A stretch of DNA of 64,000 nt from Diphasiastrum complanatum (lineage: Eukaryota; Streptophyta; Lycopodiopsida; Lycopodiales; Lycopodiaceae): positions 6,809,816 through 6,873,815 of the forward strand of contig CM055096.1 of assembly GCA_029204225.1 (NCBI GenBank), given 5' to 3'. Made by a program: the position numbers and the translations under genes. Below, piece by piece: positions 62,642-64,000 of this stretch. Positions within the stretch are counted from its first letter, which is position 1, and every line of letters starts with the position of its first letter. Under the pieces are notes generated by a model that was not told the DNA's origin, made no database searches, and saw only the letters and a program-made list of their open reading frames with translations.

Positions 62642-63913
62642 TATGTGTGTGCGCGCGCACGCGCACTTGTAACTGTCTTAAAAGAAAAGAAAAGAAACAC
62701 TAAGGAGATTTTAAGCTGGTTTTCTTACAGTTCTGATGCTGCATGTAAGTTTCATACTCACAAATTGAGTCAAACTGAGCTGATTTATATTGCAGTTGGA
62801 ATTGATTCAAATTTTGATTGGATGAGTCAAGTCGCACCACTGCAAATCGATTTGAAAAGCTCCTTGTAATATTTTCAACAAAATGTGGGGAAAAAGAAAA
62901 TTTGGAATTTTCTTTTCTAAAATTTGTAATGTAAATTGGTTGACTCATTCTCATGATTTGAAGGGTTGGCATTTCAGATGCACAAACAGTTTGACTTGGA
63001 AGAGTTTGGCAAGAATCAGTGGTGGATAATCATGGTAGCTTTTTTGATTTGTTTGCAGGAATCTGTTTTGTCCCCAGAAGAGGTACACAAGTCAAAGATT
63101 GTCATTGATGAAACTAATCTTCATGAGTATGTTGGCAACCCCATTTTTCAGAACGATCGCATTTATGATGAGACCCCTATAGGAGTTGTGATGGGTCTAG
63201 CTTGGACTGCTATGGGTGGTTCCACTTTGTATATAGAGACAAGTCTTATTGAGCAAGGTGAAGGAAAGGGTGCACTTCAGTTGACGGGACAGCTTGGCGA
63301 CGTCATGAAGGAAAGTGCCACAATTGCACATACACTCGCTCGAGCCATACTTCGTGAGAAGGATCCCAATAATACGTTCTTCTTCAACTCAAGACTACAC
63401 CTGCATGTTCCTGCAGGTGCTACTCCAAAAGATGGGCCTAGTGCAGGTTGCACAATGATCACTTCTTTGCTGTCTTTGGCTATGAACAAGCCTGTAAAAA
63501 AAGATGTTGCAATGACTGGGGAGGTGACTCTAACTGGACGTATTCTCCCAATTGGCGGGGTAAATTGGTCTGACCCTTCTTTGATAAATGAATTTGTTTA
63601 CATCATAGAATGTGGGCTGCAGAATAATTGGGGTTGGATTATCAGTTTTACTATAGATGAATGTGTTGTGATGGCCTTTTTGTGCTGGTAAATTGATCAG
63701 GTGAAAGAGAAGACAGTTGCTTCAAGGAGAAGTGGAGTGAAAGTTATCATCTTTCCAATCGCTAACAAGCGTGATTTTGATGAACTTTTACCTCATGTGA
63801 AAGAGAACCTTGACGTGCACTTTGTAGAAACATATGAGGAGATATTTCAACTCGCTTTTGACCAGCATCAAGGAGCATCAATTGCGAATGATAGTTTGGA
63901 ATCAAACACTTGA
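6758..63913 (+). CDS. LON1: Organellar ATP-dependent Lon protease, C-terminal 743 codons in 15 exons
   Basis: Lon is a homo-hexameric AAA+ serine protease that degrades damaged and regulatory proteins in mitochondria (some plant copies also reach plastids). The coding exons are 6758-6880, 9461-9559, 14161-14226, 14347-14433, 16206-16245, 16563-16734, 33876-34000, 34212-34342, 34582-34686, 34811-34924, 49221-49388, 49487-49588, 49733-49918, 63059-63559 and 63701-63913. Every junction is GT-AG and the phases add up without a frameshift or internal stop. Walker A (GPPGVGKTS), Walker B (LVLIDEID), the catalytic Ser (GPSAG) and Lys (GGVKEK) are all present. The last residues are not SKL-like, so it is not the peroxisomal LON2 type. 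The start codon, transit peptide and first exons lie outside the window. Most intron length is transposon sequence. LON1 is assigned from recognised family motifs; the mitochondrial location is inferred. Confidence 0.95.
6881..9460. other. Lon intron with one MITE-like element
   Basis: A 2.58-kb intron, T-rich, with no supportable ORF. The only structured part noticed is the candidate MITE at 8746-9085. A short GA run lies near 8375. Confidence 0.65.
8746..9085. repeat. Candidate MITE
   Basis: About 340 bases bounded by the inverted pair catagttgc (8746-8754) and gcaactatg (9077-9085). Internally it is built of repeats of GTTTCTGG / AAACGCGTTTCTG in both orientations. It has no coding capacity. 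A flanking target duplication is ambiguous (aac on both sides at most), so the superfamily is not assigned. Confidence 0.5.
9461..9559 (+). CDS. LON1: Lon exon (RLADFGAAI region)
   Basis: 33 codons in phase 0. It encodes [14 protein letters not shown] and ends EVLEQTD. This matches the conserved P-R-L-A-D-F-G-A segment between the substrate-binding domain and the helical linker. The acceptor is gcactggcag and the donor gtacgt. Confidence 0.92.
10120..11935 (-). mobile_element. Decayed Copia element (Copia-2)
   Basis: On the minus strand, Copia-like gag remnants (11000-11400), an integrase remnant (10600-10800, [15 protein letters not shown]-like) and an RT remnant (10127-10402, GLKRV...LLLCFMW) can be followed through stops and frameshifts. 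A primer-binding-like site (TGGTATCAAGTAGC, minus strand) lies at 11790-11803, with an LTR start TG at 11804. The other LTR was not identified. It is old and non-coding. Confidence 0.7.
11936..13800 (-). mobile_element. LINE copy 1, 5'-truncated, with 3' end
   Basis: Minus strand. It retains the RT C-terminal part (13191-13496: KTKVMVFNT...[15 protein letters not shown]), the C-terminal region (12605-13000: [15 protein letters not shown]) and a Cys/His-rich motif near 12480-12600. Its 3' end has the family terminus: a GCC-TTTT-GGC-like hairpin region at about 11965-11990, then a short AG-rich tract. Numerous stops make it a pseudogene. The 5' edge is approximate. Confidence 0.85.
13801..14160. 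other. Lon intron remainder, nothing recognised
   Basis: About 360 bases between LINE copy 1 and the next Lon exon. No ORF or repeat was noticed. Confidence 0.55.
14161..14226 (+). CDS. LON1: Lon exon (helical linker)
   Basis: 22 codons in phase 0 ([20 protein letters not shown]...). Only 120 bases separate it from the next exon. It is part of the long amphipathic helix that links the substrate-binding and AAA+ modules. Confidence 0.92.
14347..14433 (+). CDS. LON1: Lon exon (helical region, [10 protein letters not shown])
   Basis: 29 codons in phase 0, with the family signature [13 protein letters not shown] and EQLKAIKK. The donor follows AAG. It continues the helical segment just before the AAA+ module. 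Confidence 0.93.
14434..16205. other. Lon intron with a 124-base tandem duplication
   Basis: AT-rich intron with no gene. It contains the direct duplication at 15471-15720 described separately. Confidence 0.65.
15471..15720. repeat. Tandem duplication, ~124-base unit
   Basis: Two adjacent copies start at 15471 and 15595 (tgatttattatatgaag...). They differ at only a few positions, such as aaataacattcaatag versus aattaacagtcaataa. The duplication looks recent and is intronic. Confidence 0.9.
16206..16245 (+). CDS. LON1: Lon micro-exon ([13 protein letters not shown])
   Basis: A 40-base exon between a tttttcag acceptor and a gttggt donor. It ends in phase 1; the split codon is completed by CC of the next exon to give Ala, reading T-A-K-F-R-E-R. 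It is supported by the conserved G-x-E-T-D-D-K-[ST]-A-L motif and by exact phase agreement on both sides. Confidence 0.9.
16563..16734 (+). CDS. LON1: Lon exon ([12 protein letters not shown]...LPWG)
   Basis: 172 bases, entered in phase 1 and left in phase 2 (TAC AG|C). It encodes [39 protein letters not shown] and the LPWG motif that precedes the AAA+ core. It is followed by a 17.1-kb intron filled with nested retroelements. Confidence 0.94.
16790..17436 (-). mobile_element. LINE copy 2a, short 3' fragment
   Basis: The minus strand carries the family 3' terminus next to a short GA run (16790-16880) and, at its right end, the C-terminal motif C-x2-C...[14 protein letters not shown]. It is severely 5'-truncated and abuts the (GA)n tail of LINE copy 2b. 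Confidence 0.8.
17436..17486. repeat. (GA)n microsatellite, LINE tail
   Basis: About 25 GA dinucleotides exactly at the 3' boundary of LINE copy 2b. On the element strand this is a (TC)n tail. Confidence 0.9.
17436..19238 (-). mobile_element. LINE copy 2b with (TC)n tail
   Basis: Minus strand. It begins in the RT (19020-19256: [19 protein letters not shown]), continues through 18769-19014 and 18250-18711 (RT thumb and C-terminal region) to a Cys-rich C-terminal motif (17870-17930: C-x2-C...HFLLGC...YEIRGRY). Stops break the frame. Its 3' end differs from the other copies: a direct repeat of cccacaacccgggccaggt (17517-17535 and 17568-17586), then (TC)n on the minus strand (17436-17486). The 5' side is cut by Gypsy-X. 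Confidence 0.85.
19239..19897 (-). repeat. Gypsy-X 3' LTR
   Basis: The right edge is fixed by the polypurine tract (GAGGAGGGAAGGGA on the minus strand) followed by TGTCACATG. The left edge tgttgcacac is chosen as the TG/CA mirror at the LINE 2b boundary. It contains an ~80-base duplication (about 19550-19690) with GACACGTGTC-type G-box palindromes. Confidence 0.65.
19910..20368 (-). pseudogene. Gypsy-X integrase C-terminus and chromodomain
   Basis: 152 codons. [13 protein letters not shown] and [12 protein letters not shown] are the GPY/F module. [11 protein letters not shown] and a chromodomain-like [15 protein letters not shown] follow. Such domains direct Gypsy integration to chromatin. 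The frame joins 20274-20687 only through a frameshift. Confidence 0.85.
20274..21102 (-). pseudogene. Gypsy-X integrase core
   Basis: Three broken frames (20914-21102, 20623-20892, 20274-20687) give [41 protein letters not shown] and ETDGQTER, then [21 protein letters not shown]. The D-D-E signature is visible across frames. Confidence 0.85.
21081..22223 (-). pseudogene. LINE reverse transcriptase, palm to C-terminal region
   Basis: 380 codons. It has [39 protein letters not shown] (RT block with the family GxxQGxPLSP box) and [11 protein letters not shown], whose ADD corresponds to the catalytic YxDD. The thumb ([18 protein letters not shown]) and a less conserved C-terminal region follow. 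It is split from the RT N-terminal frame at 22254-22814 by a small frame break near 22224-22253. Catalytic residues are intact. Confidence 0.9.
21116..23915 (-). mobile_element. LINE copy 'main' (endonuclease to RT), interrupted by Gypsy-A
   Basis: The longest RT-bearing LINE copy here. On the minus strand the endonuclease C-terminal half is at 23363-23915 (frames broken; [12 protein letters not shown], ending [12 protein letters not shown]), a linker at 22586-23333, RT entry at 22254-22814 and RT core at 21081-22223. The 3' UTR and tail are missing. The copy is cut on its endonuclease side by Gypsy-A, whose aatac duplication flanks it. Confidence 0.85.
22254..22814 (-). pseudogene. LINE RT N-terminal part
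   Basis: 186 codons: [40 protein letters not shown] and [19 protein letters not shown]. These are the first RT blocks (the PI.K.....ENYRTI and GFR.G.S..D motifs). It joins 21081-22223 after a one-frame change. Confidence 0.88.
23916..24291 (-). repeat. Gypsy-A 3' LTR
   Basis: 376 bases. On the element strand it starts AGTTATGGAC after a purine run (CAGGGGAG) and ends AGCTTGTAACT. It is outwardly flanked by aatac. Confidence 0.93.
24564..24971 (-). pseudogene. Gypsy-A integrase C-terminus and chromodomain
   Basis: [20 protein letters not shown] and [20 protein letters not shown] form the GPY/F module. [17 protein letters not shown] and [20 protein letters not shown] are chromodomain-like. 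135 codons; a stop separates it from the integrase core. Confidence 0.88.
24981..26084 (-). pseudogene. Gypsy-A RNase H end and integrase
   Basis: 25902-26084 gives the RNase H/IN junction ([20 protein letters not shown]). 24981-25877 gives integrase: the HHCC domain, [22 protein letters not shown] and [17 protein letters not shown], so D-D-E is intact. The second Cys of the zinc finger is Tyr (CPFYARNK versus CPFCLRNK in Gypsy-B). Stops separate the parts. Confidence 0.88.
26127..26850 (-). pseudogene. Gypsy-A aspartic protease and pre-RT segment
   Basis: [18 protein letters not shown] contains the DTG(S) active site of a retropepsin. [16 protein letters not shown] is the flap-side motif. 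A stop near 26670 splits it. The frame continues to [13 protein letters not shown] and [10 protein letters not shown], the usual lead-in to RT, and then jumps to RNase H. Confidence 0.88.
26673..28119 (-). pseudogene. Gypsy-A gag with zinc knuckle
   Basis: Gag starts at Met 28119 ([20 protein letters not shown]). It has a heptad-like N-terminal helix, a Gly/Ser/Pro-rich segment, [20 protein letters not shown] and LENWFSK, then a stop near 27649. Downstream homologous frames continue to 27061-27404 with the CCHC knuckle C-x2-C-x4-H-x4-C ([13 protein letters not shown]). Several stops and frameshifts interrupt it. Overlapping long frames here are compositional. Confidence 0.85.
28590..29282 (-). 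repeat. Gypsy-A leader tandem repeats
   Basis: The untranslated leader between primer-binding site and gag is built of degenerate ~70-90-base repeats. Each carries a block like GGAGGCTGTCCAGCGCCCTAC (plus-strand complement gtagggcgctggacagcctcc), usually followed by a CATCACTTTCATCGATTTT-like block. The same repeats occur in Gypsy-D. Confidence 0.85.
29283..29294 (-). other. Gypsy-A primer-binding site
   Basis: The minus strand reads TGGTATCAGAGC (initiator tRNA-Met) directly after the LTR end TAACT, so it fixes the unusual LTR terminus. Confidence 0.92.
29295..29407 (-). repeat. Gypsy-A 5' LTR, first segment
   Basis: This is the end of the 5' LTR that touches the primer-binding site (plus strand agttacaagctaag...). 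It is interrupted at ccataaa by Gypsy-B. Confidence 0.92.
29408..29856 (+). repeat. Gypsy-B 5' LTR
   Basis: 449 bases, agttatggactcggc to ctatttgtaact. It contains a ~31-base tandem duplication (gtcttgcttatgtg[ct]tgctttcatagctta) that is absent from the 3' LTR. Confidence 0.92.
29870..31690 (+). pseudogene. Gypsy-B RT end, RNase H and integrase (606 codons open)
   Basis: The frame contains the RT thumb ([18 protein letters not shown]), the connection ([19 protein letters not shown]), RNase H ([44 protein letters not shown]) and integrase. The integrase has H-H-C-C (CPFCLRNK), [18 protein letters not shown] and [16 protein letters not shown]. The RT catalytic palm is absent. The frame ends at a TGA just inside the GPY/F module ([11 protein letters not shown]). 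The long intact frame suggests recent loss. Confidence 0.92.
31691..32158 (+). pseudogene. Gypsy-B chromodomain region
   Basis: It continues past the TGA and a TAG (near 31751) with [32 protein letters not shown] and [20 protein letters not shown]. It is homologous to the Gypsy-A chromodomain at 24564-24971. Confidence 0.88.
32205..32622 (+). repeat. Gypsy-B 3' LTR
   Basis: 418 bases, preceded by the purine run gtcggggag. It has a single copy of the 31-base unit and ends tattcgtaact, followed by ataaa. Confidence 0.92.
32628..32890 (-). repeat. Gypsy-A 5' LTR, second segment
   Basis: It resumes at ggaatacaatgttgccc, which is collinear with 24029-24291 of the 3' LTR, and ends ccataact next to the target duplication aatac. 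Confidence 0.93.
32990..33360 (-). pseudogene. Gypsy RT/RNase H remnant, probably part of Gypsy-X
   Basis: The minus strand reads [19 protein letters not shown] and [16 protein letters not shown], the RT-connection/RNase H start pattern (LETDASGIAIG). Stops interrupt it. Orientation and domain order fit the missing upstream part of Gypsy-X (19239-21115). About 400 bases of RNase H would be lost at the junction. Confidence 0.6.
33361..33875. other. Lon intron, nothing recognised
   Basis: T-rich sequence before the DDDHYGL exon. No ORF or transposon was recognised. Confidence 0.55.
33876..34000 (+). CDS. LON1: Lon exon ([17 protein letters not shown])
   Basis: 125 bases entered in phase 2 (AG|C = Ser) and left in phase 1. 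It carries the hallmark [20 protein letters not shown], the linker just before Walker A. The phase agrees exactly with the exon 17.1 kb upstream, so the nested insertions are intronic. Confidence 0.95.
34212..34342 (+). CDS. LON1: Lon exon (Walker A)
   Basis: 131 bases entered in phase 1 and left in phase 0. It encodes [20 protein letters not shown] (the P-loop) followed by [14 protein letters not shown]. Walker A is intact, so ATP binding is expected. Confidence 0.96.
34582..34686 (+). CDS. LON1: Lon exon ([12 protein letters not shown], Walker B)
   Basis: 35 codons in phase 0. They include [18 protein letters not shown] and the Walker B segment [11 protein letters not shown]. The acidic Walker B residues are intact. 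Confidence 0.96.
34811..34924 (+). CDS. LON1: Lon exon ([15 protein letters not shown])
   Basis: 38 codons in phase 0, [20 protein letters not shown] to VPIDLSK. This is the most conserved stretch of the Lon AAA+ module. It is followed by a 14.3-kb intron. Confidence 0.96.
35130..35400. repeat. (GT)n-rich low-complexity tract
   Basis: Runs of gtgtgtgt interrupted by gagtgattg and tcttgagattg units, some 200 bases after the Lon exon at 34811-34924. It is imperfect and strand-biased. Confidence 0.9.
35645..35707. repeat. (GA)n microsatellite in Gypsy-F LTR
   Basis: About 31 uninterrupted GA units. Unlike the runs at 17436 and 61738 it is not next to a LINE end. Confidence 0.92.
36065..36077 (+). 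other. Gypsy-F primer-binding site
   Basis: TGGTATCAAAGCC, an initiator tRNA-Met type site, directly after ...gatctactacac. Confidence 0.75.
36836..38044 (+). pseudogene. Gypsy-F gag with CCHC knuckle
   Basis: The likely start is Met at 36836 ([15 protein letters not shown]). A frameshift near 36930-36950 is needed to reach the long frame (EELDKLV, then 37000-38106). The gag core follows: [54 protein letters not shown] and [17 protein letters not shown] Lys-rich linker and the knuckle C-x2-C-x4-H-x4-C ([13 protein letters not shown]) come next. The gag ends at EHCCELRE where the LINE starts; the final residues of the open frame are LINE-derived. Confidence 0.9.
38700..39775 (-). pseudogene. 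LINE copy 3 APE-type endonuclease
   Basis: It starts with [19 protein letters not shown] (the WNxxGL entry motif). [10 protein letters not shown] follows, where the usual catalytic Glu after LLLQ appears lost. It continues with [36 protein letters not shown] (the GDFNA motif intact) and the C-terminal [10 protein letters not shown], where the usual D of VDY is altered. It spans several frames. Confidence 0.82.
39748..40746 (-). pseudogene. LINE copy 3 ORF1 protein
   Basis: Starts with Met at 40746. The N-terminal part ([14 protein letters not shown]...) is basic and Ser-rich. A break near 40423 is followed by a heptad-rich region, likely coiled coil ([18 protein letters not shown]). An RRM-like segment follows with [35 protein letters not shown]. 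The pattern resembles LINE-1-type ORF1 RNA-binding proteins. Function is inferred from these features. Confidence 0.75.
40811..41115. other. Unassigned 300 bases
   Basis: Sequence between LINE copy 3 and the next LINE fragment. No ORF or recognisable motif. It may be LINE 5' UTR or native intron. Confidence 0.4.
41116..41695 (-). mobile_element. LINE fragment with internal RT deletion
   Basis: The minus strand gives RT entry motifs ([28 protein letters not shown]) and then jumps to the C-terminal region ([19 protein letters not shown]), homologous to LINE copy 1. The RT palm and thumb are deleted. There are multiple stops. Confidence 0.75.
41696..43080 (-). mobile_element. Gypsy fragment: partial 3' LTR, chromodomain, integrase
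   Basis: The minus strand has a polypurine tract AAGGGGGGAAGAA directly before TGTCATGG (LTR start at 41974; LTR sequence continues left to about 41700). 42002-42427 encodes a GPY/F-chromodomain region ([27 protein letters not shown]). 42430-43073 contains broken integrase ([26 protein letters not shown]). It ends abruptly near 43080. Confidence 0.8.
43081..44722. other. Lon intron, no gene recognised
   Basis: AT-rich sequence with no supportable ORF. A short palindromic stretch around 44250-44300 (ggttcaaatcgc...ggttcgaaccgcgattcgat) and GA-rich direct repeats (gtgagggagagagaactt at 44395 and 44460) are the only structure noticed. Confidence 0.5.
44723..45362 (+). mobile_element. Gypsy-type LTR remnant (partial 5' LTR + full 3' LTR)
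   Basis: It is flanked by the target duplication atcat (44718-44722 and 45363-45367). The complete LTR is 44897-45362 (466 bases, AGTTACGG...CATAACT), preceded by the purine run ccagggag. The left part 44723 to about 44840 is the first ~118 bases of a second LTR copy, followed by ~55 bases of internal sequence. Nearly the whole internal region was deleted. The termini match Gypsy-A/B. Confidence 0.85.
45590..46760 (+). mobile_element. Copia fragment (pre-integrase and integrase)
   Basis: Plus strand. [14 protein letters not shown] and [16 protein letters not shown] are the pre-integrase zinc-binding region. [22 protein letters not shown] and SNSGGEF are integrase-core motifs across several frames with stops, ending near LKGKVYVS. 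No LTR was recognised. Confidence 0.8.
46908..48995 (+). mobile_element. hAT transposon deletion derivative (hAT-1)
   Basis: It is flanked by the perfect 8-base target duplication gtttctag (46900-46907 and 48996-49003). Ends are catag...ctatg. Both termini are packed with GGTACC/GGATCC-type subterminal repeats. It encodes the N-terminal ~60% of a hAT transposase; at about 48776 the coding region joins the terminal part that corresponds to 55450-55707 of hAT-2. It sits in the Lon intron 225 bases before the next exon. Confidence 0.93.
47301..48816 (+). pseudogene. hAT-1 transposase, N-terminal and catalytic-core part
   Basis: Met at 47301. A BED-type zinc finger (W in DLWDEVD, C-x2-C in [15 protein letters not shown]) comes first, then a Pro-rich linker. 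[20 protein letters not shown] leads into the RNase H-like core. A one-frame shift near 48329 moves to the second frame: [20 protein letters not shown] (first catalytic Asp), [13 protein letters not shown] (second Asp) and CAAHGIDLL. The frame then runs into terminal sequence and stops at 48816, so the C-terminal dimerisation domain is lost. Inactive on its own. Confidence 0.9.
49221..49388 (+). CDS. LON1: Lon exon (sensor 1, Arg finger)
   Basis: 56 codons in phase 0. They contain VLFVCTAN (sensor 1), PLLDRMEV (arginine-finger region) and [15 protein letters not shown]. It lies 225 bases downstream of the hAT-1 insertion. Confidence 0.96.
49487..49588 (+). CDS. LON1: Lon exon (sensor 2)
   Basis: 34 codons in phase 0 ending with E-K-I-Y-R-K. 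It carries [13 protein letters not shown], the sensor-2 region at the end of the AAA+ module. Confidence 0.95.
49733..49918 (+). CDS. LON1: Lon exon (AAA+/protease linker)
   Basis: 62 codons in phase 0. It opens with conserved VALKLVR and continues into an acidic, low-conservation linker that is also variable in other plant Lon1 proteins. The donor AAG|GTGTGT opens a 13.1-kb transposon-filled intron. Confidence 0.93.
49919..50740. other. Lon intron with candidate inverted-repeat element
   Basis: No gene. Around 50045-50190 there are repeated and inverted GAATC / CGATT words (gaatcacgatcc...gaatcgtgaatc) that could be a small MITE. 50500-50740 holds unassigned sequence directly before Gypsy-C. 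Confidence 0.4.
50802..51432 (+). pseudogene. Gypsy-C gag
   Basis: [20 protein letters not shown] start, a helix with heptads, a Pro/Gly/Ser-rich middle, [37 protein letters not shown], then an in-frame TAG (51240). It continues with [20 protein letters not shown] and [19 protein letters not shown]. It is homologous to gag of Gypsy-A and Gypsy-D. The knuckle part is missing. Confidence 0.88.
51692..52134 (+). repeat. Gypsy-C 3' LTR
   Basis: 443 bases, preceded by aagtcgggagc. It carries the duplicated gtcttgcttatgtg unit as in the Gypsy-B 5' LTR. It directly abuts hAT-2 coding sequence at 52135. Confidence 0.9.
52135..54365 (+). pseudogene. hAT-2 transposase C-terminus with AT-hook extension
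   Basis: Exon 52135-52323 encodes [16 protein letters not shown] and [15 protein letters not shown], with TAG where related proteins have Gln, then RLALRVLSQ. Exon 52414-52575 encodes [20 protein letters not shown] and [11 protein letters not shown], the hAT dimerisation domain. Exon 52678 onward starts [13 protein letters not shown] and enters a (GA)n run read as Arg-Glu repeats, after which the frame shifts. The shifted frame (52893-54365, broken by TAG at 53319 and TGA at 53589) is acidic, then Pro-rich, then carries AT-hooks ([16 protein letters not shown]) and an acidic/Ser tail ([13 protein letters not shown]). Splicing fits GT-AG in phase 0. Confidence 0.8.
52797..52864. repeat. (GA)n microsatellite in hAT-2 coding sequence
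   Basis: More than 30 GA units inside the third exon. Frame before and after the run differ. Confidence 0.92.
54864..55115 (-). CDS. Small basic protein, antisense in hAT-2 (hypothetical)
   Basis: 83 codons from ATG at 55115 to a stop at 54864, convergent with the transposase. The N-terminal part is Pro/Ala/Asp-rich. It then has a highly basic helix ([30 protein letters not shown]) and an acidic tail ([10 protein letters not shown]). The basic run resembles a nucleic-acid-binding helix, but no leucine zipper follows. The upstream region (55120-55500) has repeats of a gctcccccacatgctgcactcc-like word that could be promoter repeats. No homologue recognised; it could be chance. Confidence 0.4.
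   Translation of the reverse strand: MTDSGETPRAADPRPRCVAPAPAVELDLDEQIGMNFTRRQLIMVRERAARRRADQKAARANREAKRERQNNALDEGEESVEDP
55120..55500. repeat. hAT-2 internal tandem repeats
   Basis: Three to four imperfect ~60-base units containing ctgctcccccacatgctgcactcc followed by GATTGG/CATTGGCCCC-type words. One stub of this array also survives in hAT-1 (48776-48815). Confidence 0.7.
55816..55827 (+). other. Gypsy-D primer-binding site
   Basis: TGGTATCAAAGC directly after ...cttgtaact, the LTR end. Initiator tRNA-Met type with one change from the Gypsy-A site. Confidence 0.88.
55840..56460 (+). repeat. Gypsy-D leader tandem repeats
   Basis: Seven or so degenerate units carrying ggaggctgtccagcgccctac-like blocks, alternating with catcactttcgtcgatttt-like and gtcaccgatttgctgtcc blocks. 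They are equivalent to 28590-29282 of Gypsy-A. Confidence 0.85.
56827..57950 (+). pseudogene. Gypsy-D gag without zinc knuckle
   Basis: Met at 56827, [20 protein letters not shown], then [15 protein letters not shown] short duplication (cgtgattttcgtgatc twice) and a stop follow at 57255. The gag core resumes at 57292 ([59 protein letters not shown]). Around 57800 the knuckle present in Gypsy-A is cleanly missing between TVPP and [13 protein letters not shown] frameshift near 57930-57990 leads to protease. Confidence 0.88.
58010..58500 (+). pseudogene. Gypsy-D aspartic protease
   Basis: [20 protein letters not shown] with active-site DTG (Asp codon 58044-58046), then [36 protein letters not shown]. 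It is collinear with Gypsy-A protease to STLVAAS, after which the sequence departs. The protease itself looks complete. Confidence 0.9.
58500..60330 (+). other. Unidentified 1.8-kb segment replacing Gypsy-D pol
   Basis: It fills the place of RT, RNase H and integrase. One frame is open for 600 codons (58484-60286), rich in Trp, His, Phe, Ile and Leu. It shows recurring words such as catat[ct]gcttgg and ggataccttgg. No RT, integrase, transposase or cellular domain was recognised. The strand is T-rich and A-poor, so long open frames are expected by composition. About 220 bases (59310-59530) recur in Gypsy-C at 51430-51680. Confidence 0.6.
60469..60841 (+). repeat. Gypsy-D 3' LTR
   Basis: 373 bases after the purine run caggggag. 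It starts ACTTATGG (one change from AGTTATGG) and ends cttgtaact. It is collinear with the 376-base Gypsy-A LTR. Confidence 0.9.
60860..61460 (-). mobile_element. LINE fragment (linker and RT entry)
   Basis: The minus strand reads [18 protein letters not shown]..., [20 protein letters not shown] and [11 protein letters not shown], matching the endonuclease-RT linker and first RT block of the LINE at 22254-23224. Stops are frequent. Confidence 0.65.
61738..61790. repeat. (GA)n microsatellite, LINE tail
   Basis: About 26 GA units directly at the 3' boundary of LINE copy 4. Shorter GA runs lie at 61508-61522 and 61608-61660. Confidence 0.92.
61738..62365 (-). mobile_element. LINE copy 4, short 3' fragment with (TC)n tail
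   Basis: The minus strand runs from the C-terminal Cys-rich region (about 62300-62360) to the family 3' terminus with the GCC-TTTT-GGC hairpin (61814-61830). The terminus is followed at once by (GA)n on the plus strand (61738-61790). It is 5'-truncated at nearly the same place as LINE copy 2a. Confidence 0.8.
62385..62575 (+). repeat. LTR fragment of the 44.7-kb type
   Basis: Contains tattggtatagcttgggctcttcgtgggagaacc, closely similar to 45245-45275 in the LTR at 44897-45362, plus a second copy of cttcgtgggaga. No termini are visible. Confidence 0.6.
62587..62630. repeat. (TA)n microsatellite
   Basis: About 20 TA units, followed by an alternating CA/TG/CG stretch (acacacatatacatatgtgtgtgcgcgcgc) with purine-pyrimidine alternation. 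Confidence 0.92.
63059..63559 (+). CDS. LON1: Lon exon (protease domain with catalytic Ser)
   Basis: 167 codons in phase 0 and the largest exon. It contains [54 protein letters not shown] (catalytic Ser codon at 63440-63442) and [16 protein letters not shown]. The donor follows GGG at 63559. Confidence 0.97.
63701..63913 (+). CDS. LON1: Lon terminal exon with catalytic Lys and stop
   Basis: 70 codons plus TGA. VKEK supplies the catalytic Lys (63704-63706) of the Ser-Lys dyad. It is followed by [14 protein letters not shown] and a short, poorly conserved tail ending SLESNT. The 87 bases left after the stop contain no clear AATAAA. Confidence 0.96.
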   Translation: MKEKTVASRRSGVKVIIFPIANKRDFDELLPHVKENLDVHFVETYEEIFQLAFDQHQGASIANDSLESNT

Positions 63914-64000
63914 GCCCTTTAATATGAGCGGCTTTTTTTGTTCTTAAAGCATAATATCTTACTCACTCCAATTCTACCTGGCACTGTTTTACTATGAAAA
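63914..64000 (+). other. LON1: Lon 3' UTR (start)
   Basis: Sequence following the Lon stop codon. No canonical poly(A) signal before the window ends. Confidence 0.6.

Noticed and set aside
62585-62869. Tyr-Ile repeat protein
   Set aside because: Translation of the (TA)n microsatellite.
63560-63691. Extension of the Lon exon past 63559
   Set aside because: The frame stays open but departs from Lon; splicing at GGG|gtaaat restores GGVKEK with the catalytic Lys.
1-64000. CRISPR array or prokaryotic operons
   Set aside because: Repeats are LTRs, leader arrays or microsatellites; the Lon gene has many GT-AG introns.

Overview
The window is nuclear DNA of a land plant with a large, repeat-rich genome. 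A fern, lycophyte or gymnosperm would fit, but the sequence does not fix the lineage. The evidence is one intron-rich host gene with GT-AG introns, plus plant-type Copia and Gypsy LTR retrotransposons primed by initiator tRNA-Met, LINEs and hAT transposons. No bacterial-type operon, CRISPR array, rRNA or tRNA gene was seen.

The only host gene I can support is on the + strand. It encodes an organellar ATP-dependent Lon protease (LON1 type). Fifteen exons between 6758 and 63913 join with consistent phases into about 743 codons ending at a TGA (63911-63913). They cover the end of the substrate-binding domain, the helical region, the AAA+ module and the Ser-Lys protease domain, all with key motifs intact. 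The N-terminal exons lie left of the window.

Nearly everything else is transposon sequence in the Lon introns. Region by region: 1-4908 is a minus-strand Copia element inserted in a LINE fragment. 10.1-13.8 kb holds a decayed Copia and a 5'-truncated LINE. 16.8-33.4 kb is a nest: two LINE copies, an old Gypsy (Gypsy-X) apparently split by another LINE, that LINE interrupted by Gypsy-A, and Gypsy-A's 5' LTR interrupted by Gypsy-B. 35.4-46.8 kb holds Gypsy-F (gag), a LINE that lacks its RT, a LINE fragment, a Gypsy fragment, an LTR remnant and a Copia fragment. 46.9-49.0 kb is a hAT deletion derivative (hAT-1) with a perfect 8-bp target duplication. 50.7-60.8 kb holds Gypsy-C, the 3' half of a related hAT (hAT-2) with an unusual AT-hook tail, and Gypsy-D. 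60.9-62.6 kb holds LINE and LTR debris.

Five points stand out. First, a group of Gypsy elements has LTRs ending AGTTA...TAACT instead of TG...CA, supported by target duplications and by direct contact with the primer-binding site. Second, no member of that group here has a complete RT; each carries a different deletion, and Gypsy-D has RT-integrase replaced by about 1.8 kb of unidentified sequence partly shared with Gypsy-C. Third, a LINE family appears to end in a small hairpin and a (TC)n tail rather than poly(A). Fourth, one LINE keeps both ends but has lost its RT. Fifth, the hAT family carries GGTACC-rich subterminal repeats and a long AT-hook C-terminal extension. The sense strand of the Gypsy group is pyrimidine-rich, so many long overlapping ORFs there are compositional artefacts.
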